In this document: positions 23,661 through 35,461 of the stretch, piece after piece | Numbering within the stretch: the first letter of the stretch is position 1 | How the letters are laid out: the number at the start of each line of letters is the position of its first letter | Assembly (NCBI GenBank): GCA_963681505.1 | Contig: OY811979.1 | Coordinates: 8,106,736 to 8,170,735 of the forward strand | DNA length: 64,000 bases | Direction: 5' to 3' | Source: Eunapius fragilis | Taxonomy: Eukaryota > Porifera > Demospongiae > Spongillida > Spongillidae | The notes under the pieces: model-generated | The model's database searches: none | The model's input: only the letters and a program-made list of their open reading frames with translations | What the model was told of the DNA's origin: nothing | Position numbers and translations under genes: made by a program

Positions 23661-24663
23661 AGAGACATATATATATATATAATTATAATTATAATTATAT
23701 ATATATATATACTGTTGGTAGTATCAGGTACACACCATGATACAGAACGCAACAACTTCAAAATAGCACACACTCACAGGGGGTACATGTTCTCTGCTGA
23801 GGGGTCAATTTCCTTGAAAGAAAATACCTATATTGCATTTCTTTTTAACATCAAAGAGCTGCACATGTCGATTGCACAACATATAGTAAGCAATACAGAT
23901 ACATGACATCGGTAACATTTGACAACCAAGGATTCCATTCAAAGCTAGAGACTGATCATCCTTTGCACCATGTACTAATGCATTTTCTCACCCCATGAAA
24001 AGATAATTATCTACAGTGTCACACCTTCCACCTCCCTCATATTGTTCTTATTAGTTACCATGGCAAGAAGATACAGCATTTGAATCTTAGAATTGTCAGT
24101 GCTGTTGTTGTACATATAGAAAGGCAGGGGGAGAGGGTGGGAGAGCGATGAGGAAGGTTTCCGTAAGGTCATATTAAAGGTTCATAGGCTAAACTGTCAC
24201 ATTTGTCTACAGTATCACGTATGCACACGCTTTCGTACTATGCCGGACGCTGAACGGCGATTGAATATAATATTTTAGGTAGCTAAAGACTAGAGAAAAA
24301 CACACACACATTCTAGAATAGTATACTGTTTGAAGCATCGGGTACACACCGCTATCAGTACAGAAAGTACGCAACAACTTATAAAATTATATACAAACGC
24401 GTTCCGTGCAGAGGGGTCGATTCCGGTCATTGGAGACAGGTCGGCACCGCTTCCATACCATTCTTCCGTTGCAGATGGAACACTGTTCATTATATTGATA
24501 AAGACGACGATACTTCATTTTTCATTTTTCAATACTTTGCTACGCACTAGATTTAGGCCACAAATTGAATTCGATCACGTGAAACATTGCCAATCGAGCC
24601 CAAATGGCCCTACTTGTATAAATTGAAAGACGAGAAATTAAATTGTGGAAAAGTACACGGACC

Positions 24664-24669
24664 GTGTAC
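24664..24669. other. Target-site duplication GTGTAC, right copy
   Basis: Identical to 19056-19061; from here the family 5 sequence resumes. Confidence 0.9.
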
Positions 24670-25060
24670 TTTTCCACAATTCGTTTTTCTATTCAAGAAT
24701 AATAAAATATTGACCGCAAATTGGGTTCGATTCAATATTCCACTTGTTAAAATTCGCTACGCAATAGCCGTTATTTCATTCTGCCGTAAAAACGAATTAA
24801 CCAAATCACCATCAATTTTGTAGTCTACTCGTTTTCCCAAAAAATTGAATAACGAAAAATGAAAAATGGATTGGAATCGGAACTCGTGCTCGGAACGGGG
24901 GGTCGTTCCTGGAATGCGACATGAGCGAAACAACAGGAGGCGTGTCCCAGAATACTTTCTTCCCCCGGCAGCGCTTCCGACGAACGAATGTCTCAGCTGA
25001 GCAATACATATGTAAGTATGAAAACTGTACGCTCAGCTCGGATCGTAACACTTAATTGTG

Positions 25061-25063
<3 letters not shown>

Positions 25064-25155
<92 letters not shown>

Positions 25156-25195
25156 ATGTGCACGTGTGTGTGTGTGTGTGTGAGTGTGTGTGTGT
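25064..25195. repeat. (TG)n microsatellite, family 5 left arm
   Basis: About 60 units with CATGTGCACG and GAG interruptions; the inverted partner is 36813-37041. Confidence 0.95.
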
Positions 25196-25908
25196 GCTAC
25201 GAGTGCGCTTTCATGTGATCGGTGTGACGGAAGCAGTGGTGATGATATGGAGGGTGTGTGTGATTATGGTAAAAGTACGAATGTGGGTATATGTTGCGTG
25301 TGTGTGTGTGCATGATACCAGGAGTATTGTTGCCCCTCCCCTACTCCACCCCCTTGGTAAAACTGATTCCCTGCTGGGCACTATAGCCAGCTTTGTCCTC
25401 CAACAGATAAGACTGCTCTGAGCAGTGCAAATATAGAATATTATGCAGTGTTAGGGAAGGGGGCTAAGGGGGCTGGTTTGGACTACTCGCTGAGCTAGGG
25501 GACGCTTTGATGATTGTGCAATTTTTACCATAAGAGATTTATTCAGGTTTGCATCATTGGCATCATTATGGAATTAATTAAATCAGGCAAAGCCCTGCCT
25601 TTGATTATGGTATTGTTCCCTGGAGGAGGAGAAGGAGGGGGAGGAGGTAGAGGGGGAGGGGGAGGAAGTAGAGGAGGAGGAGGAGGGGGCGGAGGTAGAG
25701 GAGGAGGGGGAGGAGGTAGAGGAGGAGTGAATACAATAAGACAATAGGTAGGAGGAGGAGGAGGGTGAATGAGGGAGTAAGATGAGGAGGAAGAGGAGGG
25801 TTGGAGGTAGAGGAGAAGGGAAGGAGGGGGAGGGGAGGAATAGGTGTGGATTCAGGTGTGTGTGTGTGTGTGTGTGTGTGTGCAGAGATAATATATATAT
25901 TATCTCTG

Positions 25909-25941
<33 letters not shown>

Positions 25942-26122
25942 TGTGTGTGTACGTGTGTGTGCGTGTGTGTTTGTGTGAGTCTTGGTAGTTGGGCGTAACC
26001 CGATCTTCGTGTCTTCATGTTCACTTTTTGGACCCCAATGCGCTGCACACGCACACACTGTGCGTGTGTCTCTCTCTGTGTGTGTGTGCATGTGCACGTG
26101 TGTGTGTGAGAGAGAGAGAGAG

Positions 26123-26158
<36 letters not shown>

Positions 26159-26575
26159 ACGAGTGCGCGTTCATGTGATCAGTGTGACGGAAGCAGTGGT
26201 GATGATATGGAGGGTGTGTGTGATTATGGTAAAAGTACGAATGTGGGTATATGTTGCGTGTGTGTGTGCATGATACCAGGAGTATTGTTGCCCCTCCCCT
26301 ACTCCACCCCCTTGGTAAAACTGATTCCCTGCTGGGCACTATAGCCAGTTTTGTCCTCCAACAGATAAGACTGCTCCGAGCAGTGCAAATATAGAATATT
26401 ATGCAGTGTTAGGGAAGGGGGCTAAGGGGGCTGGTTTGGACTACTCGCTGAGCTAGGGGACGCTTTGATGATTGTGCAATTTTTACCATAAGATATCTAT
26501 TGATTCAGTTGTGCATCATTGACATCATTATAGAACTAATTAAATCAGGCAAAGCCCTGCCTTTGATTATGTCTT
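25146..26575 (+). repeat. Direct duplication spanning the inner edge of the family 5 left arm
   Basis: The segment at about 25146-25612 (from a TG run through TGCTACGAGTGCGC to AAAGCCCTGCCTTTGATTAT) recurs at about 26088-26574 in the same orientation and nearly identical. Between them lie a GGA tract (25620-25850) and TG runs interrupted by an ATAATATATATATTAT palindrome (25886-25901). Confidence 0.85.
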
Positions 26576-26852
26576 GTCCCCCACTTGATATGTCTGTCCC
26601 GGCTGTTCTAATTGACGTTGTTAATCCGTTCCTTTGGTAAGATTTTATCATCTGTATGGGTATATATAAATATATACAAGTACATTTGTGTCTCTGTTGT
26701 ATTTCTGTGTGATAGTGTGTTTGTATGTTTGCATGTGTGTGTGTGTGTGTATGCATGTGTGTGGGGTGAATGTGTGCGTGTTTTGCAGTATAGGCTTGTA
26801 TGGGAATGTGGTTAGTGGATTTAAATTATTTACTGATCTGTTCACTTGTCAG

Positions 26853-26948
26853 GCATATGTTCAAAGAGGTGAGAATGACATCTCTGAGGATGGCAAGGAG
26901 ATTGCAGAGGCAGAGGACTGGGAATCAACTGTGAAAGAAAATAGCTAG
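26853..26948 (+). CDS. Exon-like segment with splice acceptor, copy 1
   Basis: After the acceptor CTGTTCACTTGTCAG the frame reads AYVQRGENDISEDGKEIAEA then EDWESTVKENS and a stop. A second copy at 34614-34706 keeps the frame and lacks three codons (RGE); a third at 30351 is decayed. A frame kept in two copies, with a change in whole codons, argues for a terminal coding exon of a gene carried by this element. The family is not recognised; the peptide is strongly acidic. Confidence 0.45.
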   Translation, partial: AYVQRGENDISEDGKEIAEAEDWESTVKENS

Positions 26949-27105
26949 AGTAAGGACTTGAGGTAATGATTCAAATTTCTTTCTCATATCATCTGTCCCA
27001 TGTACCTTTATTTCCATCACCTCTCCCCCAGAGCTCTATCCCTCACTCTTTCTCTCTCTCTCCTTGTCTCATTCACCCTATTTCTCTCTTCAACCTTTTC
27101 CACAG

Positions 27106-27226
27106 TAATCAGCTCTCCATCTGTCAATAACACATGTTCCACCTCCTGGCCTCAACGCCTCCCAAGAACAGTTGTACTTCCTTGGCTCACCAGAAGGATG
27201 TGGCCTCCATTGGCCTGCTCCAGTTA
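27106..27226 (+). CDS. Exon-like segment, Ser/Pro-rich, copy 1 of 3
   Basis: After the acceptor CAACCTTTTCCACAG comes a frame with VISSPSVNNTCSTSWPQRLP, repeated at about 30717-30850 and 31092-31262 after the same acceptor. The copies diverge by substitutions and indels and end at different stops, so the coding status is weak. All lie in the family 5 core downstream of the acidic exon-like segments at 26853 and 30351. Confidence 0.3.
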
Positions 27227-27724
27227 AGGCACAGGCTCCAGCAGCAGTCAGCGTGTCTCAGAGAAAGCCATCACCGCCAGCCTTTGTAAGGCAGAGGTAG
27301 ACCAGTAAGGTTCCAGCTGTCAAGGGTTCAACTTGGAGAGTCCCAGGAGGCCAGTCATGGTGCCATCATAAGTAGGTTTACATACATGTAGCATGTGAAT
27401 GTGCTACACCCTGTGTTTGTTTATTTTATATTAGATTGTGCAGCAGTAATGCTTGGACCCTTGACTGCTAGCATTGTAGTGAGGGCTGGAAGGGAACTTT
27501 GTTATGTCCTACTGGTGTGATGGAGTTAGGCTTAATTCTGGCCTTTGGTTTGAGTTCTCCACAGGGCTTTTCTATGAGAGAGAGGGAAGGGCTCACCTAT
27601 TTTAAAAATAGCGTAACTAGGATGCTCCCTGAGAAAATCCATGTATGTATCTAGTCAGTGCATGTGTTGTTTGAGTGTGTGCATGTGTTGTTAACTACAT
27701 GTGTGTAATTGCTAGCTCAAAAGG

Positions 27725-27982
27725 TTGTTACAAGATCTGTCCCCCACCGCCAGCAGCAGTAACACTGCCCCTGCCCCTATCACCACTAGCTGCGCTGTTC
27801 CCTACCACCAGCAGAAGCAGCAGCAGCACTGCCCCCGCTGCCACCACCAGCGCTGCCCCCATGGCCTGCATGGTAGCTGCTGCCACCCTTGCACACTACA
27901 TGGTCAGAACCTGGCAAGAGAGGAGCCTGAAGAGGAGGACACAGCCACCCTCGAGGATGAGGCCAATTTGTACACTATATAA
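27725..27982 (+). CDS. Cys/His-rich 85-codon frame, doubtful
   Basis: A frame with CPRCHHQRCPHGLHGSCCHP resembles a zinc-binding pattern but arises from a GCAGCAGCAGCACTGCCCC-type local repeat, so low complexity may explain it. It ends in an acidic tail and a stop before an A/T-rich stretch. Unidentified. Confidence 0.25.
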   Translation: MLQDLSPTASSSNTAPAPITTSCAVPYHQQKQQQHCPRCHHQRCPHGLHGSCCHPCTLHGQNLAREEPEEEDTATLEDEANLYTI

Positions 27983-28085
27983 CAAAATAGTAATTATTTT
28001 ATTTTATTTTTTTTATTTTTTTTTATTGTTCATACACAGTTATAACAACAATAATACATTACACACTATGAAGTATATCAATAGT

Positions 28086-28560
28086 TTAAGACAGGACACA
28101 TCTGGTGAGGATGGCTGTGGCGTTGGCTCTCACCAGGTGAAGGTTCAGCCTGCCGTAAATGTCACTTAATACCACTGACTTGGGCCTGCAAGTTAAGGTG
28201 GCAATCCGAGAGGCCACCTGGGAGAAAGCTTCTGTGGCTTCCTTTCCCCATGCACCGTAAGTTTCAGTAACCAAGGGAACACACAACCAGCCCAGTTCAT
28301 CACACTTGGCATCATTGGCTTTATGTTTTCTATCTTCAGTGGCTCTGGCAGCTGAACCTGCAGACACTCCTGCTTCCAACAAGGTGAGAGTATTAAGCGG
28401 AGAGGTCACAGATACATCAAATGCTGCTGTCTTGCCCGTAGCCCAGTTGGTCAACAAAAGGTCGGCAGGGCGGGTGTGGCTATGGTCAGCAGTGAGGTCA
28501 CTGCTAGCTTCCACCTGGACACTGAGATGAGCCCGATGGCACGTTTCAGCCAGTACTTAT
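28086..28560 (-). mobile_element. LINE-like reverse transcriptase C-terminus, fragment in family 5
   Basis: The minus strand encodes the end of a non-LTR-type polyprotein: HTRPADLLLTNW, GKTAAFDVSVTSPLN, KHKANDAKCDELGW, YGAWGKEA and GRLNLHLVRANATAILTR before the stop at the low end. The spacing of RPAD and AxD resembles the core of restriction-like endonucleases (PD-(D/E)XK type) that follow the RT in some LINEs; that reading is inference. The open frame starts near 28514 and protein similarity reaches about 28553. RT, finger and palm are absent, as expected of a 5'-truncated copy. A second, different C-terminus lies directly behind it at 28643-28969. Confidence 0.7.
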
Positions 28561-28642
28561 TATTATTATTTTTCTGTGTTTATTAATTATCAAAATAACA
28601 TGAATATACAGAAACAACACTGATTATATACAAAGTACAGCT

Positions 28643-28969
28643 CTACAGTACACGAGCTATCCTAGAGAGGATAGCTGTAGCATTAGCCCTGACCAGGTGG
28701 AGATTCAGTCGGCCATATATCTCATTAAGTACGATGGAATTTGGCCGACACATGGAAGTGGCAAGTCTAGAGGCTACAGAGGAGATAATGGCAGTGGCGT
28801 CTTTTCCCCAAGCTCCATATGTTTCAACTACTGTAGGGACACATACCCATCCTAGATCTGAGCATTTGGGGTCATTGGCGTGGTGATCTAACTTACCAGA
28901 AAGGGATTTCTGAGAGACTGGTGTGATGAGGAGAGACTCAACACTGACTACATCTGCAGGCGAGATCAA
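28643..28969 (-). mobile_element. LINE-like reverse transcriptase C-terminus, second fragment
   Basis: Same family as 28086-28560 but a different subfamily: KLDHHANDPKCSDLGWVCVP, VVETYGAWGKDA and IYGRLNLHLVRANATAILSR are shared in order. It begins inside the domain, so it is more truncated. The two fragments point the same way, head to tail with about 80 bp between them. Confidence 0.7.
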
Positions 28970-29119
28970 GCTGTTATTATTACCATTATTAAAGTTATTT
29001 AGCTTATTGTTCTAAGAGATAAAGTCGGGGGTGGACATGGATCGTCCTATAATTCAACGTTTGTTTATTCACTACGATACTGATGTGACAGTGTGAGGGG
29101 AATAAAAACTTATGAAACA

Positions 29120-29330
29120 ACTAAATAAAAACATTCTCTAACAAGAAAGTTGTTGGTATATAGGATTGAGCAATGGTGATGTAAAAAGCATGGAAACAAG
29201 AGTGACAGAAATTTGACTGGAAAATTGAAATAGGCCTATATTTAGCCCGTTACTCAGACATGCACTGTTATATTGTGAGCGTGCTAAATAGTGGCTATTT
29301 CAATTTTCCTGTCAAATTTCATGGTCACAG
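29120..29330. repeat. Diverged copy of the 15293-15460 repeat with MITE
   Basis: Shares AAATAAAAACATTCTCTAAC, TTGGTATATAGGATTGA, GTAAAAAGCA and GGAAAATTGAAATAGGCC. The right end of the hairpin is worn. Confidence 0.7.
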
Positions 29331-29474
29331 CCTTCACCTGGTGCTGCACCATTATCATGTTCAGCATCACCATTGGACACAGTGAAAGGTTGGTTAATTG
29401 GGATGTTGATCCTGTGCCACCCCCACTTGTCTGCAAACTTGTAATGGCAAGGGAAAGCAAATAGGAGGGCATCT

Positions 29475-30229
29475 CATCTCCTCTACCACCTCCCCTCTAC
29501 CTCCTCCCCTCCTCTAACTCCTCCCCCTTCTCCCTTCCTCTACCTCCTCCCCTCCACTACCTTCTCCCTTGCACTACCTCCTCCCCTCCTCTACCTCCTC
29601 CTCCCCCTCCTTTACCTCCTCTACCTCCTCACCTCCTCTACCTCCTCCCCCTCCTCTACCTCCTCCCCTCCTCTACCTCCTCCCCTCCTCTACCTTCTCC
29701 CCATCCTCTACCTCCTCCCCTCCTCTACCTCCTCCCCCTCCTCTACCTCCTCCTCTCCTCTACCTCCTCCCCCTCCTCCCCCTTCTCCCCTCCTCTACCT
29801 CCTCCTCCCCCTCCTTTACCTCCTCTACCTCCTCACCTCCTCTACCTCCGCCCCCTCCTCTACCTCCTCCCCTCCTCTACCTCCTCCCCCCCTCTACCTC
29901 CTCCCCTCCTCTACCTCCTCCCCCTCCTCTACCTCCTCCCCATTCTCTACCTCCTCCCCTCCTCTATCTCCTCCGCCCTCTCCTTCTCCTCCTTCCTCCT
30001 CCTATCTTCCTATTGCATTCACCCACACTTTCTCCCCTCCTCTATCCCCTCCCCTCGTCCTCAGTCCCTTCCTCCTCCCCTCCTTCCTTCTCCTCCTCCT
30101 CCCCCTCCGCTTCCTCCCTCTCCTCTTCCTCCTCCTCCACTTCCTCCCCCTCCCCTCCTCTTCCTCTCCCCTCCTGTTCCTCCTCCTCCCCTCCTCCTTC
30201 TCTTCCTCTCCTCCCTCTCCTCTGCCTCC

Positions 30230-30235
<6 letters not shown>
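29475..30235. repeat. (TCC/TACC)n polypyrimidine array
   Basis: Tandem units close to CTCCTCTACCTCCTCCCC run for about 750 bp and end in a (TG)n run at 30233-30270. Frames read PLLYLLPS or SSTSSPP repeats and are not taken as genes. Confidence 0.95.
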
Positions 30236-30271
<36 letters not shown>

Positions 30272-30274
30272 CAG

Positions 30275-30440
30275 TATAGTGCTTGCATGTGTCGATAATT
30301 GGAATTTGGTTAGTGGTTTTAGATTATTTACTGATCTGTTCACTTCTCAGGCATATGTAGAATGACATCCCTGAGGATGGCAAAGGGATTGCAGAGGTAG
30401 AGGACTGTGAATCAACTGTGAAGGAGAATAGAATAGATTA
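30275..30440 (+). repeat. Decayed third copy of the acidic exon-like module
   Basis: Matches 26785-26948 and 34546-34706, including the acceptor TGTTCACTTCTCAG and the GAGGATGGCAAAGGGATTGC block. The coding frame is lost early. Confidence 0.7.
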
Positions 30441-31269
30441 AATTTTAAGGACTTGAGGTACAGTTTTCTTCCCTCACATATTCCCCTTATTTTTAATTCC
30501 TTTATATTCCTGTTTCCTTTCAACAATCTGCTCTAAATAAATTATTTTTCATTGTGCAAGTTATGCACAGCATTTCCATATTCTTAAAGGTTCATGCAAT
30601 ATTTGTCCTATCATCTGTCTCATGTAACTTTACCTCCATTACCTCTCCCTCCCTCTTCCCCCTCATTCACCCTATTTCTCTCTCTGGATCCCCTTCTTCC
30701 CCAACCTTCTCAACAGTAATAAGCTCTCCATCACTCAGTAACACATGTCCCACCGCTTGGACTCCTACCTAGCACACTCAAAGGGTATGGGCTCCATTGG
30801 CGTGATCCATTTAATTTACCAACTCCAGGAGCAGGGGGAGCCATCACTGCCAGTCTTCATAAGGCAAAGGTATAGACCTTGCAATGATCCAGCTGTATGC
30901 AATGTGTTTGATTGTGATGTGTGTGTATGTTAGTGTGAGTGCGAGATGCACGCACGCATGTGTGTGCTCTTCACCCTCCCTACCATGCATCTGTTCCATG
31001 TACCTCACCTCTCCTCCCTCCCTCTCCCTCCATCTTTCATTCACCCTAGTTGTGTCACTCTGGACCCCCTTCCTCCCCAATCTTCTCCACAGTAATCAGC
31101 TCTCCATCTGACAATGACTCATGTTCATCCTCCTGGACTCAACGCCTCCCAAGAACAGTTGCACTACCAGGCCCACCATTGGCCTGCTGCAGTTTAGGCA
31201 CAGGCTCAGGTACTGGTCTCCTGGAGATTTTGGGCAATTGTAGTTTTGCCTACTTTGATTAGTTCTTTT

Positions 31270-32155
31270 GAAATTATCTATGAATGAAGAATAAAAATCT
31301 ATATACAATTTCTTCCTATTTCCACTGATACAACTATTCATGGTTCCCTGATTGTGGGAAACCATAAACACTATTATTGGGCACACTAGTTTTTGTCTAC
31401 TTAGGATTCTTTACCTCTGATTGAAGGCATATGACGATACTTATCCCACCTTTGAGGAGGCAGAGGTCAGATGGTATGAATGAGGGAGATCACCATTACA
31501 CCATGACAAATTTTTTAAATAAGTATTAATTCATCACTGCCAAGACACTAGACCAAGTTTCAAATAGCAAGTGCTTCTGTCAGACGAATATACAGTTTCA
31601 CAGATTCTATGAATGGATTAAAATTATTATTGCTGATAGCATGAAATACCGTGAACAAGTCTGTGGATATTGTTGTTGTAATTGGCGATTTTGCTCAGCA
31701 ATCAAGCCATCCCTTCCAGCCAGTGGACCATTCCCAAAATGACTTTCCAGAGTTAAATGGCCACCCATGTCCACAAATTGAGATGTTGTGACATGAGCAT
31801 CATCATTTCAAATGGCAGCCTCCTTGTTCGAGCATTTGCCATCAGTTCATTTGGAATGTCCTTTCCTGCATAAGGGGCACATTTAGGTGGTCAAGAGGTC
31901 TAGAATTATGGCAGAACAAGTTCACAAACATGGAATATTGTGGCAGCTGGAAATAGCCTTACTCCCAGTGTAGAGACATGAAGTATGACCCAAGATACAC
32001 AATATTTGTGGGTCATTGAGTCTAAATCAAAGTCCCCTCTATCTTGCATTTCAATCAAGCAAGATTTATATGGGATAGTTGACACGATGATTCACTTCAG
32101 GCCAACAGCGCTCAACTGCGTGATTCTGAGTGGAAGTATTTACGGCTAAAATATA
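31270..32155. other. Family 5 core, no gene seen
   Basis: Unique-looking sequence of ordinary composition without a long frame, repeat or RNA signature that I can support. Confidence 0.4.
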
Positions 32156-32157
32156 TG

Positions 32158-32383
32158 GTATCAAGGCAGAAAAAAGGGACCAAGCGCATTTTTTTCCAAG
32201 TTTTCTAATTATTTCATATTCTAACAGACTCTACAAATTCTTTTTTTACGCACTGGAATTTAGGCTTTTCATCATGCAGTTACAATGCCTCAAATTTTAA
32301 TTATGTAACATGTTAACTTTGATGCTCCATTCTGGAAAAATATTATAATATTTGCAGGTCCTATTATTTCACTGCCTTGACCT
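32158..32383. mobile_element. Old copy of the GTCGAGGCAGCGAAAA MITE
   Basis: Diverged relative of 40525-40763: shared blocks include CAAGTTTTC, AATTATTTCATATTC, CTACAAATTCTTTTTT and TACGCACTGGAA. Its ends are AAGGCAG and CTGCCTTGACC. Confidence 0.65.
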
Positions 32384-32636
32384 CATGTTAAACAGCACAA
32401 TCAATTTATACAGGGTGTTTGCAAAAGTTTTTATATATTAATCCCTTAATTCATTGTTAAAAAAATGTACAAAACCATATTTAGTCAAACACAAACTGCA
32501 TTGTTACCTCTCGATTATCTTTAACAGTTCAATCAAATAGATTACAATTGACTAAATTGCAATAAATTTTAATGAGTAACATGATTTATAAACTGCAAAA
32601 AAAGTAAATATGAAATTTGACTGGCATTTTATTACA

Positions 32637-33085
32637 CCCTCCCCTACTGCCCCTACTCCCCTCCTCCTCCTCCTCCCTCCTCCTCCCCCTCCTCGCCCTC
32701 ATTCTCCCCCTCCTCCTCCTCCTCACCCTCCTCCTCCCCTCCTCCTCGCCCTCATTCTCCTCCTCCTCCTCACCCTCCTTCTCCTCCTCCTCCTCCCCCT
32801 CATCCTCCCTCCTCCCCCACCTCCTCCTCCTCTTCCCCTCCTCCTCCCCTCCTCCTCCCCCTCATTCTCCTCCCCCTCCTCCTCCTCCCCTCCTCCTCCC
32901 CCTCCTCCTCCTCCTCCTCCCCCTCCCCCTCCTCCCCCTCCCCTCCCCCTCCTCCCCTCCTCCTCCCCCTCCCCCCTCCTCCTCCTCCTTGCCCTCATTC
33001 TCCTCCTCCTACCTTTCTTCCCATTGCATCCTCCCCTCCCTCCTCCTTATTTTCCTCTCCCTCCTACTCCTCCTACCTTTCTAGT
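32637..33085. repeat. (TCC)n polypyrimidine array
   Basis: TCC triplets with CCCTC and ATTCTCC variants; a 450-bp purine/pyrimidine asymmetric stretch. Confidence 0.95.
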
Positions 33086-33419
33086 TCAAAATTACTTGTA
33101 CTAACTTCATGTACATGGTATGTGTGATTCTACCATGTCCATGTAAACCCACAGTCTGTACTGATAAGGGTTTAATAAACTTCATAAAAGGCTTATACCA
33201 ACATACAATCCCTTGTAGAGTTCAGTTCTGGCACAGGCTCTTTATCTATCTCTTGTAATAATAGCCTTTTTTAGTTGCATGTAGTTTGCACATCCCAAAA
33301 AATACATTCTGCTGACTCCTAGGTGAAAAACATATCGAGGATGGAACACCTCCTTTGAAACCAAGTGGTAAGTATTACATATCCTCCCTACCCAAGAAAA
33401 ATGAGGGGTGGATACAATG

Positions 33420-34320
33420 GGAAGAAAAATAGAAGGAGGGGGAGGTTGAAGAGGAGGAGGAGGTAGAGGAGGGGAGAGATGAATTGAATAGGAACATGTC
33501 ATAGCACTAAGAACTTTCCAAATATAAGTAGGGAGAGGGGGAAAAAGGGGTGGGGGGGGGGGGGGTAACATCTGATGTCCCTGCCTAATTGTTCGCAGTG
33601 CCTACTAGGTTGTTGGCTTTGTCACCTTTTTGTGAAATAACCAATGATAGGTTAAACAGCTAGAACTCCCCCCCTCATTCTATATGCTGGAATGCCAAAA
33701 TGATTCCTGCAGGTGCTTGCAAATTTACTTACAATACCAATAGTTTAAAAAGTTCTGACACATGCCTCTTATAATTTATTCATGAATGTTACTTTGATGA
33801 GTGTACAGAGCATTATATTTCTTATCACACATTGTACATGCACAGGACAAAGTCAGCTTGAATTTCTTTCTTCTTTCTCTTTTTCCTGGTTCAGTAGCAC
33901 CATCCACATGGTGATTTAGTCTGAGAGAGGGGGAGTAGGAGGAGAGGGAGGACAAGGAGGAGAGGAGGAAGAGGAGGTGGAAGAGGGGAGGAAGAGGAGA
34001 GGAAGAGGAGGAGGGGAGGAGGAGGAGGGGAGGAGGAGGAGGGGAGGAGGAGGAGGAAGAGGTAAAGGAGGTTGAGGAGGGGAGGAGGAGGTAGAGGAGG
34101 GGGAGGAGGAGGTAGAAGACTATAGGAGAAGGAGGGGGAGGAGGAAGTAGAAGAGGGGAGGAGGAGGAGGGGGAGGGGTGGATACAATGGGAAGGAAGGT
34201 AGGAGGATGGGGATGAGGAGGTAAAGGAGGCGGAGGAGGGGAGGTGTGGATGCAATAGGAAGATAGGTAGGAGGAGGGGGAGCATGAGGAGGAGGTAAAG
34301 GGGAAGAGGAGAAGGAGGAC
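33420..34320. repeat. GGA-rich tracts around an unassigned segment
   Basis: GGA-rich stretches at 33420-33480 and 33925-34320, with a short G run near 33552. The copies share GGATACAATGGGAAG. Between them no gene is apparent. Confidence 0.85.
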
Positions 34321-34613
34321 TTGATATGCCTGTCCCCCATTTCATGGCTGGTCTAATTGACGTTGTTGAACCATTCCTTTGGTAAGAAAAATAATGAATT
34401 TTATCATCTGCATGTATGTATATATATATGCAAGTACATTTGTGTCTCTGTTGTATTTCTGTGTGATTGTGTGTTTGTATGTGTGCATGTGTGTGTGTGT
34501 GTGTGTGTGTGTCCATGTGTGTGGGATGAATGTGAGCATTAGTAGCAGTATAGTGCTTGTATGGGAATTTGGTTAGTGGATTTAAATTATTTACTGATCT
34601 GTTCACTTGTCAG

Positions 34614-34706
34614 GCATATGTTCAGAATGACATCTCTGAGGATGGCAAAGAGATTGCAGAGGCAGAGGACTGGGAGTCAACTGTGAAAGAAAATAGAGAA
34701 ACATAG
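34614..34706 (+). CDS. Exon-like segment with splice acceptor, copy 2
   Basis: After CTGTTCACTTGTCAG the frame reads AYVQNDISEDGKEIAEAEDW and ESTVKENRET, then a stop. It is upstream-flanked by the same module as at 26541-26850 (AAAGCCCTGCCTTTGATTAT is missing here, but TTGATATG(T/C)CTGTCCC, a Leu/Ile/Val-coding patch and a TG run are shared). See 26853-26948. Confidence 0.45.
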   Translation, partial: AYVQNDISEDGKEIAEAEDWESTVKENRET

Positions 34707-34724
34707 GTGTTTATATATGTGTTT

Positions 34725-34770
<46 letters not shown>

Positions 34771-34922
34771 CTGGCCTCTGGGGGTTCTCAAAGCTCAACC
34801 AGCACGCTCACCCTTCTTCCCATATGTATCCTTAATTTAGAAAATCAAGTCTGTACTGCTGGACCTACTTGGCCTGGATACTGGCACCAATATGTGAGTT
34901 TCCAGTGATAACACATTATGGA

Positions 34923-35060
34923 AAATCAGGCAAAGCCCTGCCTTTGATTATGGTATTGTCCCCCACTTGATATGTCTGTCCCCCCTACTGGCTATTTCAT
35001 GGCTGTTCTAATTGATGTTGTTGATCCATTCCTTTGGTAAAGGAAAGTAATGAATTGCAT
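34923..35060 (+). repeat. Partial copy of the family 5 core module
   Basis: Starts AATCAGGCAAAGCCCTGCC, includes CCCACTTGATATGTCTGTCC and GTTGATCCATTCCTTTGGTA; matches 26541-26640 and 34317-34390 before running into AT repeats. Confidence 0.8.
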
Positions 35061-35071
35061 CATCTGTATGT

Positions 35072-35152
35072 GTATATATATATATATATATAATATATAT
35101 ATATATAAATATAATATATATATATATATATATATATAATTATATATATATG
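35072..35152. repeat. (AT)n tract, cruciform-prone
   Basis: Alternating AT with TAAT breaks; self-complementary over most of its length. Confidence 0.95.
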
Positions 35153-35461
35153 GGACGGTGTCCAGCAAAATCACCCTTCTGGAGATTAAATTTTATCACT
35201 ATAAAAATTGTACGTTGCACAAATCAACATATCTTCACAACAGTTTTATATTTTCGTTTCACATTTTGTACACTTATTCACACATCAGTTCTCTCTGTGC
35301 AAACCAATTTTGGTGCTCTAGATATTTTCCATACCATGGTTGCAAAGTTCTCTAACCCAATGGGTTATAATTCCACATTTCGCCAGATACGAGTGACGAT
35401 AATGCATCAAATTTGGAGTGTACATAGAAGAGTGATGTTTCATTGGTAGCAATTATTTTAT

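Larger units (their letters stand above)
19062..24663. mobile_element. Family 2 long-TIR element (5.6 kb) inserted in the family 5 tip
   Basis: Tips read inward GGTCCGTGTACTTTTCCAC followed by AATTTAATTTCTCG. The left arm (19062 to about 19915) pairs with the right arm (about 23930 to 24663); a partial extra copy of the right arm lies at 22930-23660. A perfect 6-bp GTGTAC duplication flanks it. By eye the arms match at roughly nine bases in ten, clearly less than the arms of the family 5 element that hosts it. The core (about 20010-22900) has no recognised gene: it holds microsatellites, a GA tract and short frames. Confidence 0.9.

Noticed and set aside
25056-25421. Cys-Val repeat protein
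   Set aside because: Translation of a TG microsatellite; the same holds for His-Thr repeats on the other strand.
29569-30279. 236-codon Pro/Ser/Leu-rich frame
   Set aside because: Entirely within the TCC array; unit composition explains the missing stops.
32610-33104. 164-codon poly-Pro/Leu/Ser frame
   Set aside because: Same cause, TCC repeats.
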